Made by a program: the position numbers and the translations under genes
Assembly (NCBI GenBank): GCA_964058845.1
Contig: CAXKVR010000048.1
Coordinates: 248,001 to 312,000, forward strand
Direction: 5' to 3'
DNA length: 64,000 nt
Source: Carex sylvatica
Taxonomy: Eukaryota > Streptophyta > Magnoliopsida > Poales > Cyperaceae
The notes under the pieces: model-generated
Seen by the model: only the letters and a program-made list of their open reading frames with translations
What the model was told of the DNA's origin: nothing
Databases searched by the model: none
Shown here: positions 1 to 11,737 of the stretch, piece after piece
Numbering within the stretch: position 1 is the stretch's first letter
Layout of the letters: each line of letters starts with the position of its first letter

Positions 1-399
1 TATAACTTCCAGTTCATAGTTTATTCCATGATGCACTGGCCAATTAACAATTACATATCGCTTTAAAGTTATATGCGAATATATGTTCTGAAAAGGATTC
101 AAACCTGAAGAATTAATTATGTAGATTTAAAAAAAAAAAATTAAATAAAACTTATACCAAAATATTAGCCTATCTACTATCTTACATCTATTGAACAATA
201 GAGGTATTTTTTATGCCAAAGTGATTAAATATTTTCAAAATTTAAATCACTCCTCAATATGTTATTGAATCTATGATATATATTCTCATGGATGCGGTTT
301 TCTACCTCATTAGTATTTGCAAATTTCATAGACTGGATTGGCAACATTTCAAAATACTCTCTTATATTGAAGCCGCATTGGATGTTAGGATGAACATAG

Positions 400-516
400 A
401 GAAGAACATGTACCTATCTGGTTAGGAAGCGGGGCATGTCCGATGGACATCAGATTTAGTTTGATGCTAGCTTGGAAATGTCCGATTCACTTCGATATTC
501 GTACATGCTTGATCCG

Positions 517-560
<44 letters not shown>

Positions 561-665
561 GCGATACACAAGAATCACGAAGTGAGTTGGACGGTTTCGA
601 ACGCGCATCAAACTATTTGAGTTTGATGCTCATTGGATGTGTCCCGCTTCCATCTGGTTAATTGA
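400..665. repeat. Fold-back element with an (AT)n loop
   Basis: Left arm (about 415-515) and right arm (about 560-660) are imperfect reverse complements. Both carry GGAAGCGG, a TTTGATGC word and CACTTCG in mirrored order. The centre is an uninterrupted (AT)n run at about 518-556, so the microsatellite lies at the hairpin apex. No target duplication was identified. Inference: non-autonomous MITE-like element. Confidence 0.6.
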
Positions 666-919
666 TCCTTTTTAGTCGAACTAAACTTATTGGGTAATAA
701 AGGAAGTAAGAAAGTTTTTTCGGCCATTATTTTTAATACCCAAAAATTTTTTTTTTACCAAACTGGCCAGAGTTATGAATTTTTTTTTTTATTTCTACTC
801 AGACTGCCTGGTCTACGGGTGGTTCAGATCTCTAGTGAACCTCCTGGGGCTGGGGCGGTCTACTAGGGACCTGATCGCCCACTGCCCGGGCCATTCACTA
901 CGCATGCATTTAATAGCTC

Positions 920-1455
920 GTGAATCCCCTTTCTCCCTCTCTCTCTCTTCCTTCAATTATTGTCACCTTTTTCTCTCTGCTGCCTCCGCCAAAAAACCAA
1001 AAAAAGAGAAAAAGAAAACCCTGCCTCTGCCCCTCCACCGTCGCACCTCTCTCCTCTAGCCTCTACCTCGCTGCCACTCCTCCGTCTCCTCGTGGCGACT
1101 CCTCCTACCTCCTCGAGTAAGTTTTTGATTTGATTCGATTGAATTTGTGATTGAATTCGAGATTATAGTTTATGGTTAAATGCGATTGAATTCTGGATTA
1201 AAGTTTGCGATTGAATTCGAGATTGAGGTAATTATTTTGCCATTGAATTCAAAATTCTCGATGAGGGTTTCACTGTAGCAGTAATATTTAAATTTTAATA
1301 TTAGAAATTAAAAATTAAGAACTTTGATAAAAAAAAAATTAGGCATGATTATATCATTTTCTCATATCATATCTAATTACGGTAATAATTAGGTTTAGTT
1401 GCTAGTTAGAATCAATCGATCATGTAATTCTTATTTAATTACTTTTTAAATGTAG
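920..1455 (+). promoter_or_regulatory. Probable 5'UTR exon and intron of the MULE gene
   Basis: The stretch from about 920 to 1117 is CT-rich and leader-like. It ends in CGA followed by GTAAGT (donor at 1118). The following AT-rich block ends in AAATGTAG at 1455, a good acceptor 14 bases before the ATG at 1470. This suggests a leader intron in front of the transposase remnant. The open frames inside it look non-coding because they are low-complexity. Confidence 0.4.
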
Positions 1456-1469
1456 GTCGTGAAGGAACA

Positions 1470-2320
1470 ATGTTAGTTGCACTGTATACAGACGGCAAGC
1501 TAATGAAAGATGGCGTGCATTACACGAAAGATGCCGCATTTGGCTTCCATGTTAATGAAAGTACCACATTTCAAGAACTTAAGCAACTAGTATACGAAAA
1601 TACTGCTGTAAATCCCAACCGGTATGAAATATAATTGGCTACATGGATTGACACACAAAGGGGTAGGGTAGGGGGTAGACCTTACTTTGTGAGGTATTCT
1701 ATAACAGATGCGAATTTATGGATTGATGTGTACACTCAATTTGAAAGTAGCGGGGTTCTCGATGATGGACTTATATTCGAAGAGGGTTCCCCGCACTGGG
1801 GTTGAACCTTCTAGGGTTCTCTAGGCTTGACCTTCTAGGGTTCTCCAGGCTTGACCTTCAGGTTATGACAACTAGGGGTACGTTGACTCTAGTTATGACA
1901 ACCACGGGTGCCATGAGTCCAGTTATGACAACCAGGGGTACCATGACTCCAGTTATGACAACCAGGGGCACCATGACTCCGGTTATGAAAACCAGGAGTA
2001 CCATAACTACCATGAGTTTACTGAAGAGTCACCACCACCACCCAGACAGGCACCCATAATCCTTAGATATCCAACCATACCAGAGTCACCAGCTGTTGCA
2101 TTTGGCCTTTGCAATTGTTCAGAAAGAGGATGGTGAGAACTGGGGATTCTTCATGCAGTTTTTAAGAAGACGGGTGGTTGGGCCAACAATATTTGTCTCT
2201 ATAATATCATATCAGCACAAAGAAATCAAATATATTTTTGATCATGAAGAATTCAGTTGGTCAACACGTACTGGCGAGTGTGACCACGACCAATGCAAGA
2301 GTAGAAGAAGCGATCCTTGA
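1470..2320 (+). pseudogene. MULE (MuDR-type) transposase remnant
   Basis: An ATG at 1470 opens a 54-codon frame that stops at 1632-1634 (TAA). The same frame then continues as conserved-looking protein to about 1803 (LATWIDTQRG, RPYFVRYS, WIDVYTQF), so the TAA is probably a single nonsense change, for example from CAA. A 30-bp repeat follows (about 1870-2010); in one frame it encodes a decapeptide of the type SYDNQGYHDS. At 2096-2320 another frame reads HLAFAIVQKEDGENWGFF and later FVSIISYQHKEIKYI. These resemble the MULE catalytic domain, where an AFAIVE-type strand and an ISD.H-type segment are usual. Much of the protein between the blocks is missing. Known for the family: DDE transposase of Mutator-like elements. 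Inference: inactive, internally deleted copy. Terminal inverted repeats were not located. Confidence 0.7.
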
Positions 2321-2449
2321 ATCTACATGTTCTTTACCTTAAATTTTAACTATAAATAAGAACTCGGTACTTATTCAACCTTAAATAACAACATATATTT
2401 AAAATCAAAATTAGTACAGACTTACCAGACAAGCGTTACATAGGGATCT

Positions 2450-2800
2450 GTATAAGTGGACGAGAACAGCTCCACCCTAGTTCCACCTCAATGTCCCTCA
2501 GTAGGGAAAAACATAATCGGGACCGCGTCACCGCTAGAATCCACGAACATAACAGCATCACACAAATCCAGCACAAACGCCCTAATATACTTGCAATATA
2601 AGATAATCAATATAAATAATTGAGATTATTTATGAATTAATAAATTATTCTAAATAGTGTAATTGTACCTCTTGACCGCCTCTCGGTCATTAGTTTCAGG
2701 ATATATCTGATGCTGGAAGAAGTGAGCCCAGAGTGCCTTCAGAAAAATACAATACCCATAATATCTGATGTCATCCTCCACCTTCTTTTATGGTCCAAAT
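2450..2800 (-). pseudogene. Plant-mobile-domain-like fragment
   Basis: Read on the minus strand, about 2660-2790 gives YGYCIFLKALWAHFFQHQ and PETNDREAVKRY. After an apparent intron, about 2480-2590 gives RAFVLDLCDAVMFVD followed by SSGDAVPIMFFP. The second block has the rhythm of the plant mobile domain (RAYIL..LGG.LF.D.SG..V...FLP), which is known to travel with MULE and Ty3 elements. The frame then meets a stop. It lies just downstream of the MULE remnant and may belong to the same element. The assignment rests on pattern memory only. Confidence 0.35.
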
Positions 2801-2814
2801 TTGCTGAAAATATC

Positions 2815-2960
2815 GATTTTCAATAAATCTAAAAAAATAGTAAAAAAATTTCAAAAAATATAAAAGTTAGTCTCCAAACACATATTAATATGTAGAATAA
2901 GATGAACGGTACAGATCGACCGTTAGGATTTTGAAAAATAAAATATTGAGCCGTTACATA
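2815..2960. repeat. Half copy of the shared-core fold-back family
   Basis: This is a single arm of the family seen complete at 19301-19704. It contains TTTCAATAAATCTAAAAAA, a GTCTCCAAACACATATTAAT block, GATGAACGG and GATCGACCGTTAGG. No opposite arm lies beside it, so it is a solo arm or truncated copy. Confidence 0.6.
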
Positions 2961-3459
2961 TATTATACATATATTACAATTATAGAGGCGTCTAATTCCT
3001 GCTAATTAATTAGGCTGCGGATGGGAAAGGAGATTTGTAAAAAGTTGTGGAGTGGCTTTCATTTACACTAATTGCACAGTTTTACTGCAATAATTCAGCT
3101 TATGTACATTGTGTGTAAACATGGACTCTATTCCTTGAGCAATTAAAAAAATTTACACTATTTTTAAATAACAACAAAAGTTAGGATAGATGTTCAACTG
3201 TCTAATCATGAAGAAACACTTTATTTTGCTTTACGAAAAAAGTTAGCTTTTAACTCTTCACTTTGGCGTGTGTCAACTGAATTATTATTATTATTATTTT
3301 TATTTTTTTTGGAATCTCACCTTCTCATCTATTTTTTTAATGGTTGGTCCATATTATCAATATATTTTTTATCCTGCACCTCCACTTGAACTTGTATTAA
3401 AAATAATATTCACTGTGTGAAAGATTTTATACTTGAAACCTATTTACTCTGATACTCTT

Positions 3460-4040
3460 AGGAAGTCATCGTATCCGTGTTCGATACGTATCTGACACTG
3501 ACATGCTTTCGACACAGTCATGATACGTATCAGACACACCACCTGACGTATTGGCTGATGTGGCGTATTCTTAATGCACTGATACGGTCGCCGATACGCA
3601 TTGAAATGCTCCGATACGCCTCAGACTATCTGGACACGCATCCGACACGGGCCTATGAACCAGCCCCCTCTCCGTGGACCGCGTTAAACCGTGCACCAGC
3701 GCTTCGTTGTGCACAAGTAACTTCTAGGTACACCGCGTATGAACCACAATCTAAAATCTATTTGTTGCACAATGCAGAATTCAAACCGCAGCTCTGTGAT
3801 TCAGCGACTTAACAATTTACCATTCCACCACTTCTACTTATTATCAAATTAGAGACCTTGTAATACTTGCATTATTGTTCCAGTATTTATTATATTTATA
3901 TGATTAAATTAATATTATTTTAAATAATAAAATATATATAATAAGCATATCATATTCTTAATTTTTGAGAATTATCGTATTGCCGTATTTGTGTCGTATC
4001 CAATACGATATCCATATCCGTATTCGTATCCATCCAACAT
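3460..4040. repeat. GATACG-word repeat element with an embedded SINE-like block
   Basis: Both ends (about 3468-3640 and about 3970-4040) are built from degenerate copies of GATACG/CGTATC (for example TCGTATCCGTGTTCGATACG and GTATTGCCGTATTTGTGTCG). The middle holds a block (about 3650-3835) that on the minus strand has TGGTGGAATGGTAAATTG and GCGGTTTGAATTC, recalling polymerase III A and B boxes. That part could be a SINE but is weakly supported. The 111-codon frame over 3477-3812 follows the repeat words and is unlikely to be a gene. Confidence 0.4.
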
Positions 4041-4463
4041 AGTTTTAAACTCACTTAAAAATTTTAAAAACGGATATTTTAGTTGAAAAGTTTGACCGCA
4101 TTTTTATGTCTATTTAAATAACACAATCAAATAACTCAAAAAATAGCAAACTGAAGCACAGATCTAATATTTGTAACTAAAAATGTAATTACTAAGTTAA
4201 ATGAAATAATTTATCAAATAATATCAATTTTATGTAACTTTTTTCTGCGTTACTTGCTTCATACGACACAAATTTCTTAGCTAAATGTTACGAAATGTTT
4301 GTACTTTATCGGGAAGATTTTCTTTAAAAAGAAGCCGGTATATTAAATTTTATCACCGTCGTAATTAGAGCAATGTTATTAAATGCGTTTTGCAGATTTT
4401 ATGCAGATATATATATACAAATTTTAAAATGTAAATTTATATATATATAAACAAGTATGCAGT

Positions 4464-5247
4464 AATATGCGATCATATGCTATGTAGTATGCGGTAATAT
4501 GCAGTATACAGTAATATACGGTTATATGCGGTTATATGAAGTTCTATGCAGTAATATTCAGTATTATACAAACAAATATGCAGTAATATGCAGCTGAATA
4601 TACGATAATAATATGCGGCCGAATATGCAGTTGCATATGTAGAACAACATATAATAACCGCATACATACATATTTTTATGCGGATTAAAATCAAATACGC
4701 ATATGCAGAGACATTATTTTATTACACTGGTCGTAAGGCATGTTAAATAAATACATGTAAAAGATTGTTTTTACTCCGGACATAAATTCTTTTTAATATT
4801 TAACTATAAATAGTCTAGATGTAATGGATTTTCGCTAAAATTTACAAAAAGTGTATTTATTTTTCAATATGCGATAATATGCGGTATGCGGTAATATACG
4901 GTTATATACGGTTATATGAAGTTCTATGCAGTAATACTCAGTATCATACGAACAAATATGCAGTAATATGCGGCTGAATATACGATAATAATATGCGGCC
5001 GAATATGCGGCTACATATGTAGAACAGCATATAATAACCGCATACAGATTTTTATGCAGATTACAATTAAATACGCATATGACATTATTTTATTACACTG
5101 GTCGTAAGGCATGTTAAATAAATACATGTAAAAGATTGTTTTTACTCCAAACATAGATTCTTTTTAATATTTCACTATACTATTTTAAAAGGAGCTCTAG
5201 ATGTAATGGATTTTCGCTAAAATTTACGAAAAGTGTATTTATTTTTC
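4464..5247. repeat. Tandem duplication of a ~400-bp ATATGCGG-rich unit
   Basis: Unit 1 (4464-4865) and unit 2 (4866-5247) run colinearly. They share the GCGGTAATATGC words, a GGCCGAATATGC block, TTACACTGGTCGTAAGGCAT and TAATGGATTTTCGCTAAAAT. Unit 2 has a small deletion near 5085 and an insertion near 5180. The first half of each unit is made of degenerate ATATGC(A/G)GT words. Confidence 0.75.
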
Positions 5248-5284
5248 TTAGAAAGAACTTGCTAGAGTAAATTTTATCACACTA

Positions 5285-5400
5285 AAAAGAACTAGTATTT
5301 AATCTAGTGGTAAAGATACATAATTGATCTCTGACGTAGAAGGTCATGAATTGAAAATTAAAATGAGAAAATCCTTTGTTTTAATAAAAAAATATATTAA
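5285..5400 (+). repeat. Possible tRNA-derived SINE fragment
   Basis: AATCTAGTGGTAAAGATAC resembles an A box and GGTCATGAATTGAAA resembles a B box, about 30 bases apart, followed by an A-rich end. No target duplication was found, so the call is tentative. Confidence 0.3.
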
Positions 5401-5471
5401 ATATATAGTTGAGTGACTTAATATCTAACATTTACTTAAAAAGTTTATCACACTAAAAATTGAGTCAAATA

Positions 5472-7297
5472 TTTTTTTGAAAAGTAGTAGTAGTACTACC
5501 GATTTTATTGAAATCAACCATACTTGATATGGTATTCAAATTAGGTAATAGAATCAAATATGATAAGGTCTACAACAAAAAGTATCCATAGCAAAAAGAT
5601 AGAAAACATACAAGGAACAACCAATAAAGTAATAGTAACTACACAAAACAATAAAAAATCACTGAGTAATCAAAGCAAAAGCTAAACAGTCAGTATAAGA
5701 AAAGACTACTAATCATCCAGTAAGTCTTCATCCATCAATTTTTCTCCAGACATTTGACTTGGGGGCTGCCAGCTCCAGGAGCTTAAAGTGTGTCCACTTC
5801 CTCCTGTGCCATGGATAACAACATATTTTTCTCCTCCATAATTTGATATGAGAGATCCTTAACATCAGATAGAAGCATTAGACTTAGTTTAAAAAAAGAT
5901 TTTCAGATTTTGATTTGCACCAAAATGTTGCTAAAGAAATAATCTTAAATCCGATAGACCTGATAGGCAGGGGTTGAGTATCATTAAAAATGACTCTATT
6001 TCTTTCTAACCAAATAGTCCATAAAATAGTTCATCGTAATAATTCAACTAGCAGTCTATCATTTAGAGGGATAGATGCATCAAGCATCCATAGATCCTCC
6101 AAAGAATCACATTCAAAAGTGAAATTATTATAAATAGCAATCCAATCCCAAATCATTCTAATATAAGAACAATGAATAAACAAATGGGCAGTACTTTCAA
6201 ACTGATGACAAAAAGCACAAGTCAAGTTACCTGGCCAACCTTTCTTTGATAAGTTGTCATTTGTTAAGATTTTATCTCTTTTGACCAACCAAAGAAAAAT
6301 CTTTAATTTTAGAGGCAAATGAGATTTTCAGATAGTATCATAATTAGAATTAGGCATACCACCAAATTCTAATCATTTATAGAAAGAATGAACTGTAAAG
6401 TTGTCATCTTGAGACCATCTCCGAAATTAATATGTCTTATAACTGTTTAGATAAAGCAAAATTCTGAAATTTTTGTATTAGGATCAGCCATTCAATTATA
6501 TATATACCTGTTAATTGTCTTTGGAAAGACTTTTGTAAAGGTGATGATGCAAAAACATCTGCTACAGAGATAAATATATTACTAACAATATAAAATAAAT
6601 TTGAAAATTGATGTTGTAATGCATGTTCGTTATACCATCTATCTAACAAAAAAGAAGTGGATTTACCATTTCCAATTTCTTTTTTAAGGCCAAGGTTAAT
6701 TACCTTATGGTCTTTAAGAATGAATTTTCAAAATGACGAACAAATAGAATGAGCTGTTGTACTACCATATTTACTTATAATAATACTTTTTCATCTACCA
6801 TTAATAAAATTATCCACAAATCTAATCCACCACTTAGCTAATAAAGCTTTATTCATGAGTTTTAGGTCTATTACAACTAAGCCTCCTTGATCTTTCCCTT
6901 GACATATGATATTTCAAGCTACTAAGGAATATTTTCTTTTAGTAGAATTTTCACCATGCCATAGAAATTTTCTTCTAATTTTATCAATCTTATGTCTAAT
7001 TTTCACTGAAAGTCTATAAATAGACATCCAATATAAATGAATTGCAGAGAGTATGGCATTCAAAAAAATTACTCTACCTCCTAAAGAAAGTAGAGAACAT
7101 TTCTAGCTTTGTAATCTATTTTCAATCTTATCTATCAAAATTTGCCAATCAATATCATTAAGAGATTTATTATTATATGAACTCCTAAGTTAGAGGTAAT
7201 TTAACTACCTTATATTCCAAGACAAAACCTAATGTAGTACCTTCCGAATCAGACAAGTTAAGAGGATACATTTCACCTTTTTGTTTTTTATTTTGAC
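5472..7297 (-). mobile_element. 5'-truncated LINE with 17-bp target duplication
   Basis: On the minus strand the element encodes the 3' part of a plant L1-type reverse transcriptase ORF. It reads LGGRVIFLNAILSAIHLYWM, then KIDKIRRKFLWHGE, then GGLVVIDLKLMNKALLAKWW, and ends with the RT zinc-binding region (LKIFLWLVKRDKILTNDNL, CAFCHQFESTAHLFIHC). Several stops and frame changes break it. The 3' end is a short poly(A), seen as T7 just after 5471. The 17-bp sequence AAAAATTGAGTCAAATA stands at 5455-5471 and again at 7298-7314, as expected of target-primed insertion. The usual 5' part (endonuclease, RT fingers and palm) is absent. Confidence 0.9.
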
Positions 7298-7314
7298 AAA
7301 AATTGAGTCAAATA

Positions 7315-7855
7315 AATATATATCTTTTATAATTGAGGCTATGATGATATGTGCATATTAGACATAGGCTCATGTTATTATGTTTATATAGTTTAAAAAG
7401 TCGATTTAGATTGTTAACATGATTCTTATAATGAAAATCTACTTGGATGACAAATTTGATATCTTTTAGAATTTTATACTATTTTATTAGATAGGTAGAA
7501 AATTTTATACTATTTCGTCTAAAAATGTTTAACCATTTAAAAGTAGTGATTTTCAAACTATTAAAAAGTAGATCTAAATGATAAGAAAATGTAAATTTAG
7601 TTTTAAGTACATTTTCATACCCAAGTATGTTTGAACTTTGAAAAATAAAATATAAAACCACATCACAAACGGATTTTTAAAACTTGTAATATGAATATCA
7701 CCATAGCCCCCTCGTTTTTCAATTATTCTTTTATAGAGAACACAACTTTTCTAATATATAAAAATAATATATATTTTGTAAATAAAATAATAACAAATAA
7801 AGAGAAATATTCTGCCTCCTCGAGTCATCATATCCAAGCGTGCTTCCAACTAGTT
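7315..7855. other. AT-rich intergenic stretch, nothing recognised
   Basis: No frame or repeat boundary that I could support. Confidence 0.5.
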
Positions 7856-7859
7856 TAAC

Positions 7860-8880
7860 ATAAAAAACTTTTCAATTTTGCCTAACTTTCATTTTCAGCG
7901 CTCATATTCAAGTTTTAAAGTTTTAATTATAGCATTTCACAAATGCTACTCAAAATCATTTAAACCTTTTATTTGAAAACATTAAAATTTTAAATGTGTA
8001 GTTTTAACTTCTAACTATTTTTGTCTTCAAGTCATAAAAGTAAATATTCATTTTACCTACTCTATTTTTTATTTTTCTCTGTTTATTCTCATCTATTTTT
8101 TCGACAATCCATGATTAATTTTACGAATCTATAAATATGAATGTTTTCTACATAATTTTCTCTTTCAAATGAGATCCATCAAGAAATATTTTTGAGTTAT
8201 TTTGAAGTCATTTTTTTTTAAAGTAAAGTCCATAAGCACTTTAAATTTTCAAACTTTTAAATCTCAGTTTACAACCATTTATATCTATGATGTTACCATT
8301 TAAAATATTATGTTGAAGCGTTAAATGGTTGAGAAGTTGGGTTCCAAGAAGCATACGAACTTGAGAAGTTTAACTTAGATTTGATGTTTAAACACTTGAA
8401 CGTAGTAGTTTTTAAATGACAAACATCAGAGATTAGCTATAAAAAAAACTTTCATTTAGATTTGATGTTTGACACTTAAACGTAGTAGTTTAAATGATAG
8501 AAATTAGAGGTTTAAATGGTTTAAAATATTCACTCCAAAAGTTGCTACGGATTAACTTGAAAAAATGACTTTAAAGTAACTCAAAACTATTTCTTCATGA
8601 ATCTCATTTGAAAGATAAAATTAAGTAGAAAACATTCTTATTTTTAGATTTAAAAAATTAGTTACGGATCGTCGGAAAAATGCACGAGAATGAAAAAAAA
8701 AAAAATTGAGTAAAAGTTTTTTTACTTGAAAATAAAAATAATTAGAAGTTAAATTGTACAGATTTAGATTTTTAATGCCTTCATATATATGTTTAAATAT
8801 TTTTTAGTATTATTATAAAATATTATAAACAAAGTTTTAATATGAACGCTGAGCAGAACTTAAACATTAAATACTTGAGC
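7860..8880. repeat. Long fold-back element (~1 kb)
   Basis: The left arm (about 7860-8230) pairs with the right arm (about 8550-8880) as an imperfect inverted repeat. Mirrored blocks include CAGCGCTCATATT with AATATGAACGCTGAG, TTTTTCGACAATCC with GGATCGTCGGAAAAA, and TTTCAAATGAGATCCATCA with a matching TTCATGAATCTCATTTGAAA. Arms of this length could make a long hairpin RNA if transcribed. Confidence 0.7.
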
Positions 8881-9347
8881 CGTTTCCTGAGATTTATTTA
8901 AGAACAATTATGACGCTTCAAAATTAAAATTATTTAAATAATTAACTAAATCGATGGAAGCAACACGACGATTCGATTCTAATCAGACTGTAAAATCTTT
9001 CATTTCTCGTGGCGTCGACATGAAAACGAGCAAGATATATAAGAAGCATACATAACATAACACAAGCCTTTTATAATTGTATTACTTATAGAAAATAAAG
9101 CTGGGCCACAGTTTGCCAATGAATTTGTGCCTTGTGGATGAATAAAGTGGACCCACATTCGACCTTTTTTGAGAGGTCGTTATTGTCGAAGATTCCCTTT
9201 GTGTGGGCCCACCTTTTCGTGCCATAGCACGCAATCCTTCTCGGAATTTTTTTCTTATTTAAATCTAGAAAGAAAACCCATTTAATAAAACAGCAACATA
9301 TGCGACAATGAATAAGATTTTTTTTAGTATAAGTATATTTATTCTTA

Positions 9348-9774
9348 GAACAAAGTCTGGGTGTGATGTGTTCATCAAGAAGATATTGGTGAGCACGACT
9401 CTAAATATATATCAGATCGGTTTTAAATAACAAATTTAAATCCTTGAAATCCATGTATTTCATGAGTGATGCATGTACATGTAAAATTTTGAAAGTTTCA
9501 AATTCATTTGTTATAAGGTCAATCGGTTAAAAAATGAATATTTTTTAAGTTATTTTATAAGTTGTTTTATATATTCATTTTTCATCATTTCTTTGACCGC
9601 TTGACCTTATAGCAAATAAATTTGAAACTTTCAAAATTTTATATGTACATGCATCACTCATGAAGCACATGGATTTCAACGGTTTAGATTTATCGTTTGA
9701 AGCCGATCCGATATGCTTTTAGAGTTGTTCTCACCAAACACTTTTGGTGAGCACATCACACCCTAGCTTTGCTC
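9348..9774. mobile_element. Fold-back MITE with 9-bp target duplication
   Basis: Nearly the whole 427 bp is one inverted repeat. The ends are GAACAAAGTCTGGGTGTGAT and, reversed, GAGCAAAGCTAGGGTGTGAT. TTATTCTTA occurs directly outside both ends (9339-9347 and 9775-9783). A 9-bp duplication is typical of Mutator-like MITEs. It contains no coding sequence. Confidence 0.85.
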
Positions 9775-9783
9775 TTATTCTTA

Positions 9784-11150
9784 TATTATTAATATAGTTG
9801 TCCTGGTTCGTCAAAAACTAAAATTGAAAGATAAATTTTCAAATTGAATATCAGTCATTCAATCACATAATTTATTTTCTTTTGATTAAATATATTTATT
9901 TTATATGTAGAAGTCTAAATTTAGTTAAAACAAACGGTACACAAGAACTGCTACATGATTTGTCAAAATTAAAATTGAATAAATTCCTAACAACCTGTTT
10001 CCTTATTTCTCCTTACAACTATCTCAAATTCCTGCAATTAAATTATTTCCTTATTTATTTGTTTCCTCCATTTCATTTATCATCTTCCTTCATAGTTTCG
10101 ACAATGAAAGTGAAAACTATCATATCTTTCCGGATTTTGTTTAGGACTATTGTATATTTGTGAATAGATGAATAGTAGATCTTGTGCTGATGAAAACAAT
10201 CATATCTTTCTGATCTGAATATATATATAGATAAAATCCTTATTTAAATCATTTAATCATATATTTCCAAATTTTATTTATTTACATATTATTTTTCTTC
10301 TAAATTATTTAATAACTTGTCATGCTTTGGAGAAAATTAGATATTAAATCACAATAATACTTTCAAAAAAAAATCATATTATATTTAATCCATTTTTTTT
10401 TCGTTTGTTGTTATTTGTTATTGTTATTTATTATTTGAATATCTATTTTCAAAATTTGTGTATTTTATTTTTATTTAAATATATTATTTTTTTAATTTTA
10501 TGTGAATATCAAATAAAAATATCTCTTTATATTCTATTTAATCTTATAATATGTTTTTATTGTAATGCGCGAACAAGATACTAGTTAATGTATTATAGCT
10601 CTTCAAATTAAACGTGGAAATATATCAGCTAACAACGCTTCGTCGCTTCCTACATACGTGCCTTGTAATAACGAGTAACCGAATAAACGATAGGGAGAGA
10701 GAAAAGTTATTTTTGTAAGAGAAAACGAAAAGAGGAGCGTAAAGAATAATTTTGTTTTAATTAGAAGAATAAATGTCTTTGAGTAATTACTTGTGGGCCG
10801 GTTATCCATGCAATTTGTCTTTGAATTTCCCTGCACTACGGATGGGTTAAAGGTTAGGGTCATGGGGTCCGGATCTCCTAAAGCAATTCAATTTTTGAGT
10901 TTTGGTTTGAATCGTCCGATTCGAATTCATCACTCGAAATTGCTGTGGAATTCGGATTTATTATTCGGAATGTGTGCACTCCATTTCATTTGAATTATCA
11001 CATATTTTAATCGGACGATCCCAATCTAAATTCTAAAAATTAGATTACTTCACTAGATCTGAATTCGCAAGGGATTAGGATCATGAAGGGGAATGGAGAA
11101 TGCATGTTTGCAACGAGATGGATCCCATGTTAGGGAGCACAAAAGTACTT
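9784..11150. other. AT-rich intergenic stretch without a supported gene
   Basis: Only short frames occur and none resembles a known protein. From 10,790 to 11,060 the base composition is more balanced and GAATTCG words recur, but no element boundary is clear. Confidence 0.5.
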
Positions 11151-11159
11151 ACAAAGTTC

Positions 11160-11690
11160 TCTAGATCGATTTCGTTCGTTTAAAACTGAAATAAAATAGA
11201 TAAATTATAATTTTATTCGGTTTTTAAAATATAATCAAATTGATCGAAATAAACTTATTAACTGAATTAAAACTAAACCAAACTAAATTTTAATTTGTTT
11301 GGTTGAATCGAAATAAGAAAATTAATTATAAAAATAATATTTTTTGTTAATTTATATTATTTTGTTTTAAGATTATTTTAAAAAATTGTTTGGTTCAGTC
11401 TAACTAGTTTTAAACCGAACCAAGCAATATACATTATGTCTGTAACTCTTTTTTTTCTAAATATTTGACTCGAACAGGGAACAGTTTTAAATTTTTTGAT
11501 CGATTCAATCTAACAAGTTTTAAAATTTCTAAACTGAACCAAACCGAACAATTAAACAAGCATTAGAAAATGAACCGAACCAATCTATTTAATTGGAAAA
11601 GTTGAACAATTTAATCAAGCTCTTTCGGTTCAGTTTAAAACCGATTGAACCGAATCCGACGAGTATATCAAGGTCATTTGGACAATCAGG
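11160..11690. repeat. Divergent GGTTCGGTT-word repeat
   Basis: It is built of degenerate CGGTTTRGTT/AACCGAAC words in both orientations (for example CTTTCGGTTCAGTTTAAAAC). It resembles the cleaner elements at 21853-29128 and 29136-29672 but is older and lacks clear ends. Confidence 0.5.
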
Positions 11691-11737
11691 TTGTAGTCAA
11701 TAATCTGAATTAAACTCTTTTATCATCATCTCAGATC

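Noticed and set aside
775..1120. Two Ser/Pro-rich frames
   Set aside because: They fall in a CT-rich leader-like region; better explained as 5'UTR.
3477..3812. 111-codon frame in the GATACG region
   Set aside because: It follows repeat words and a SINE-like block, with no protein resemblance.
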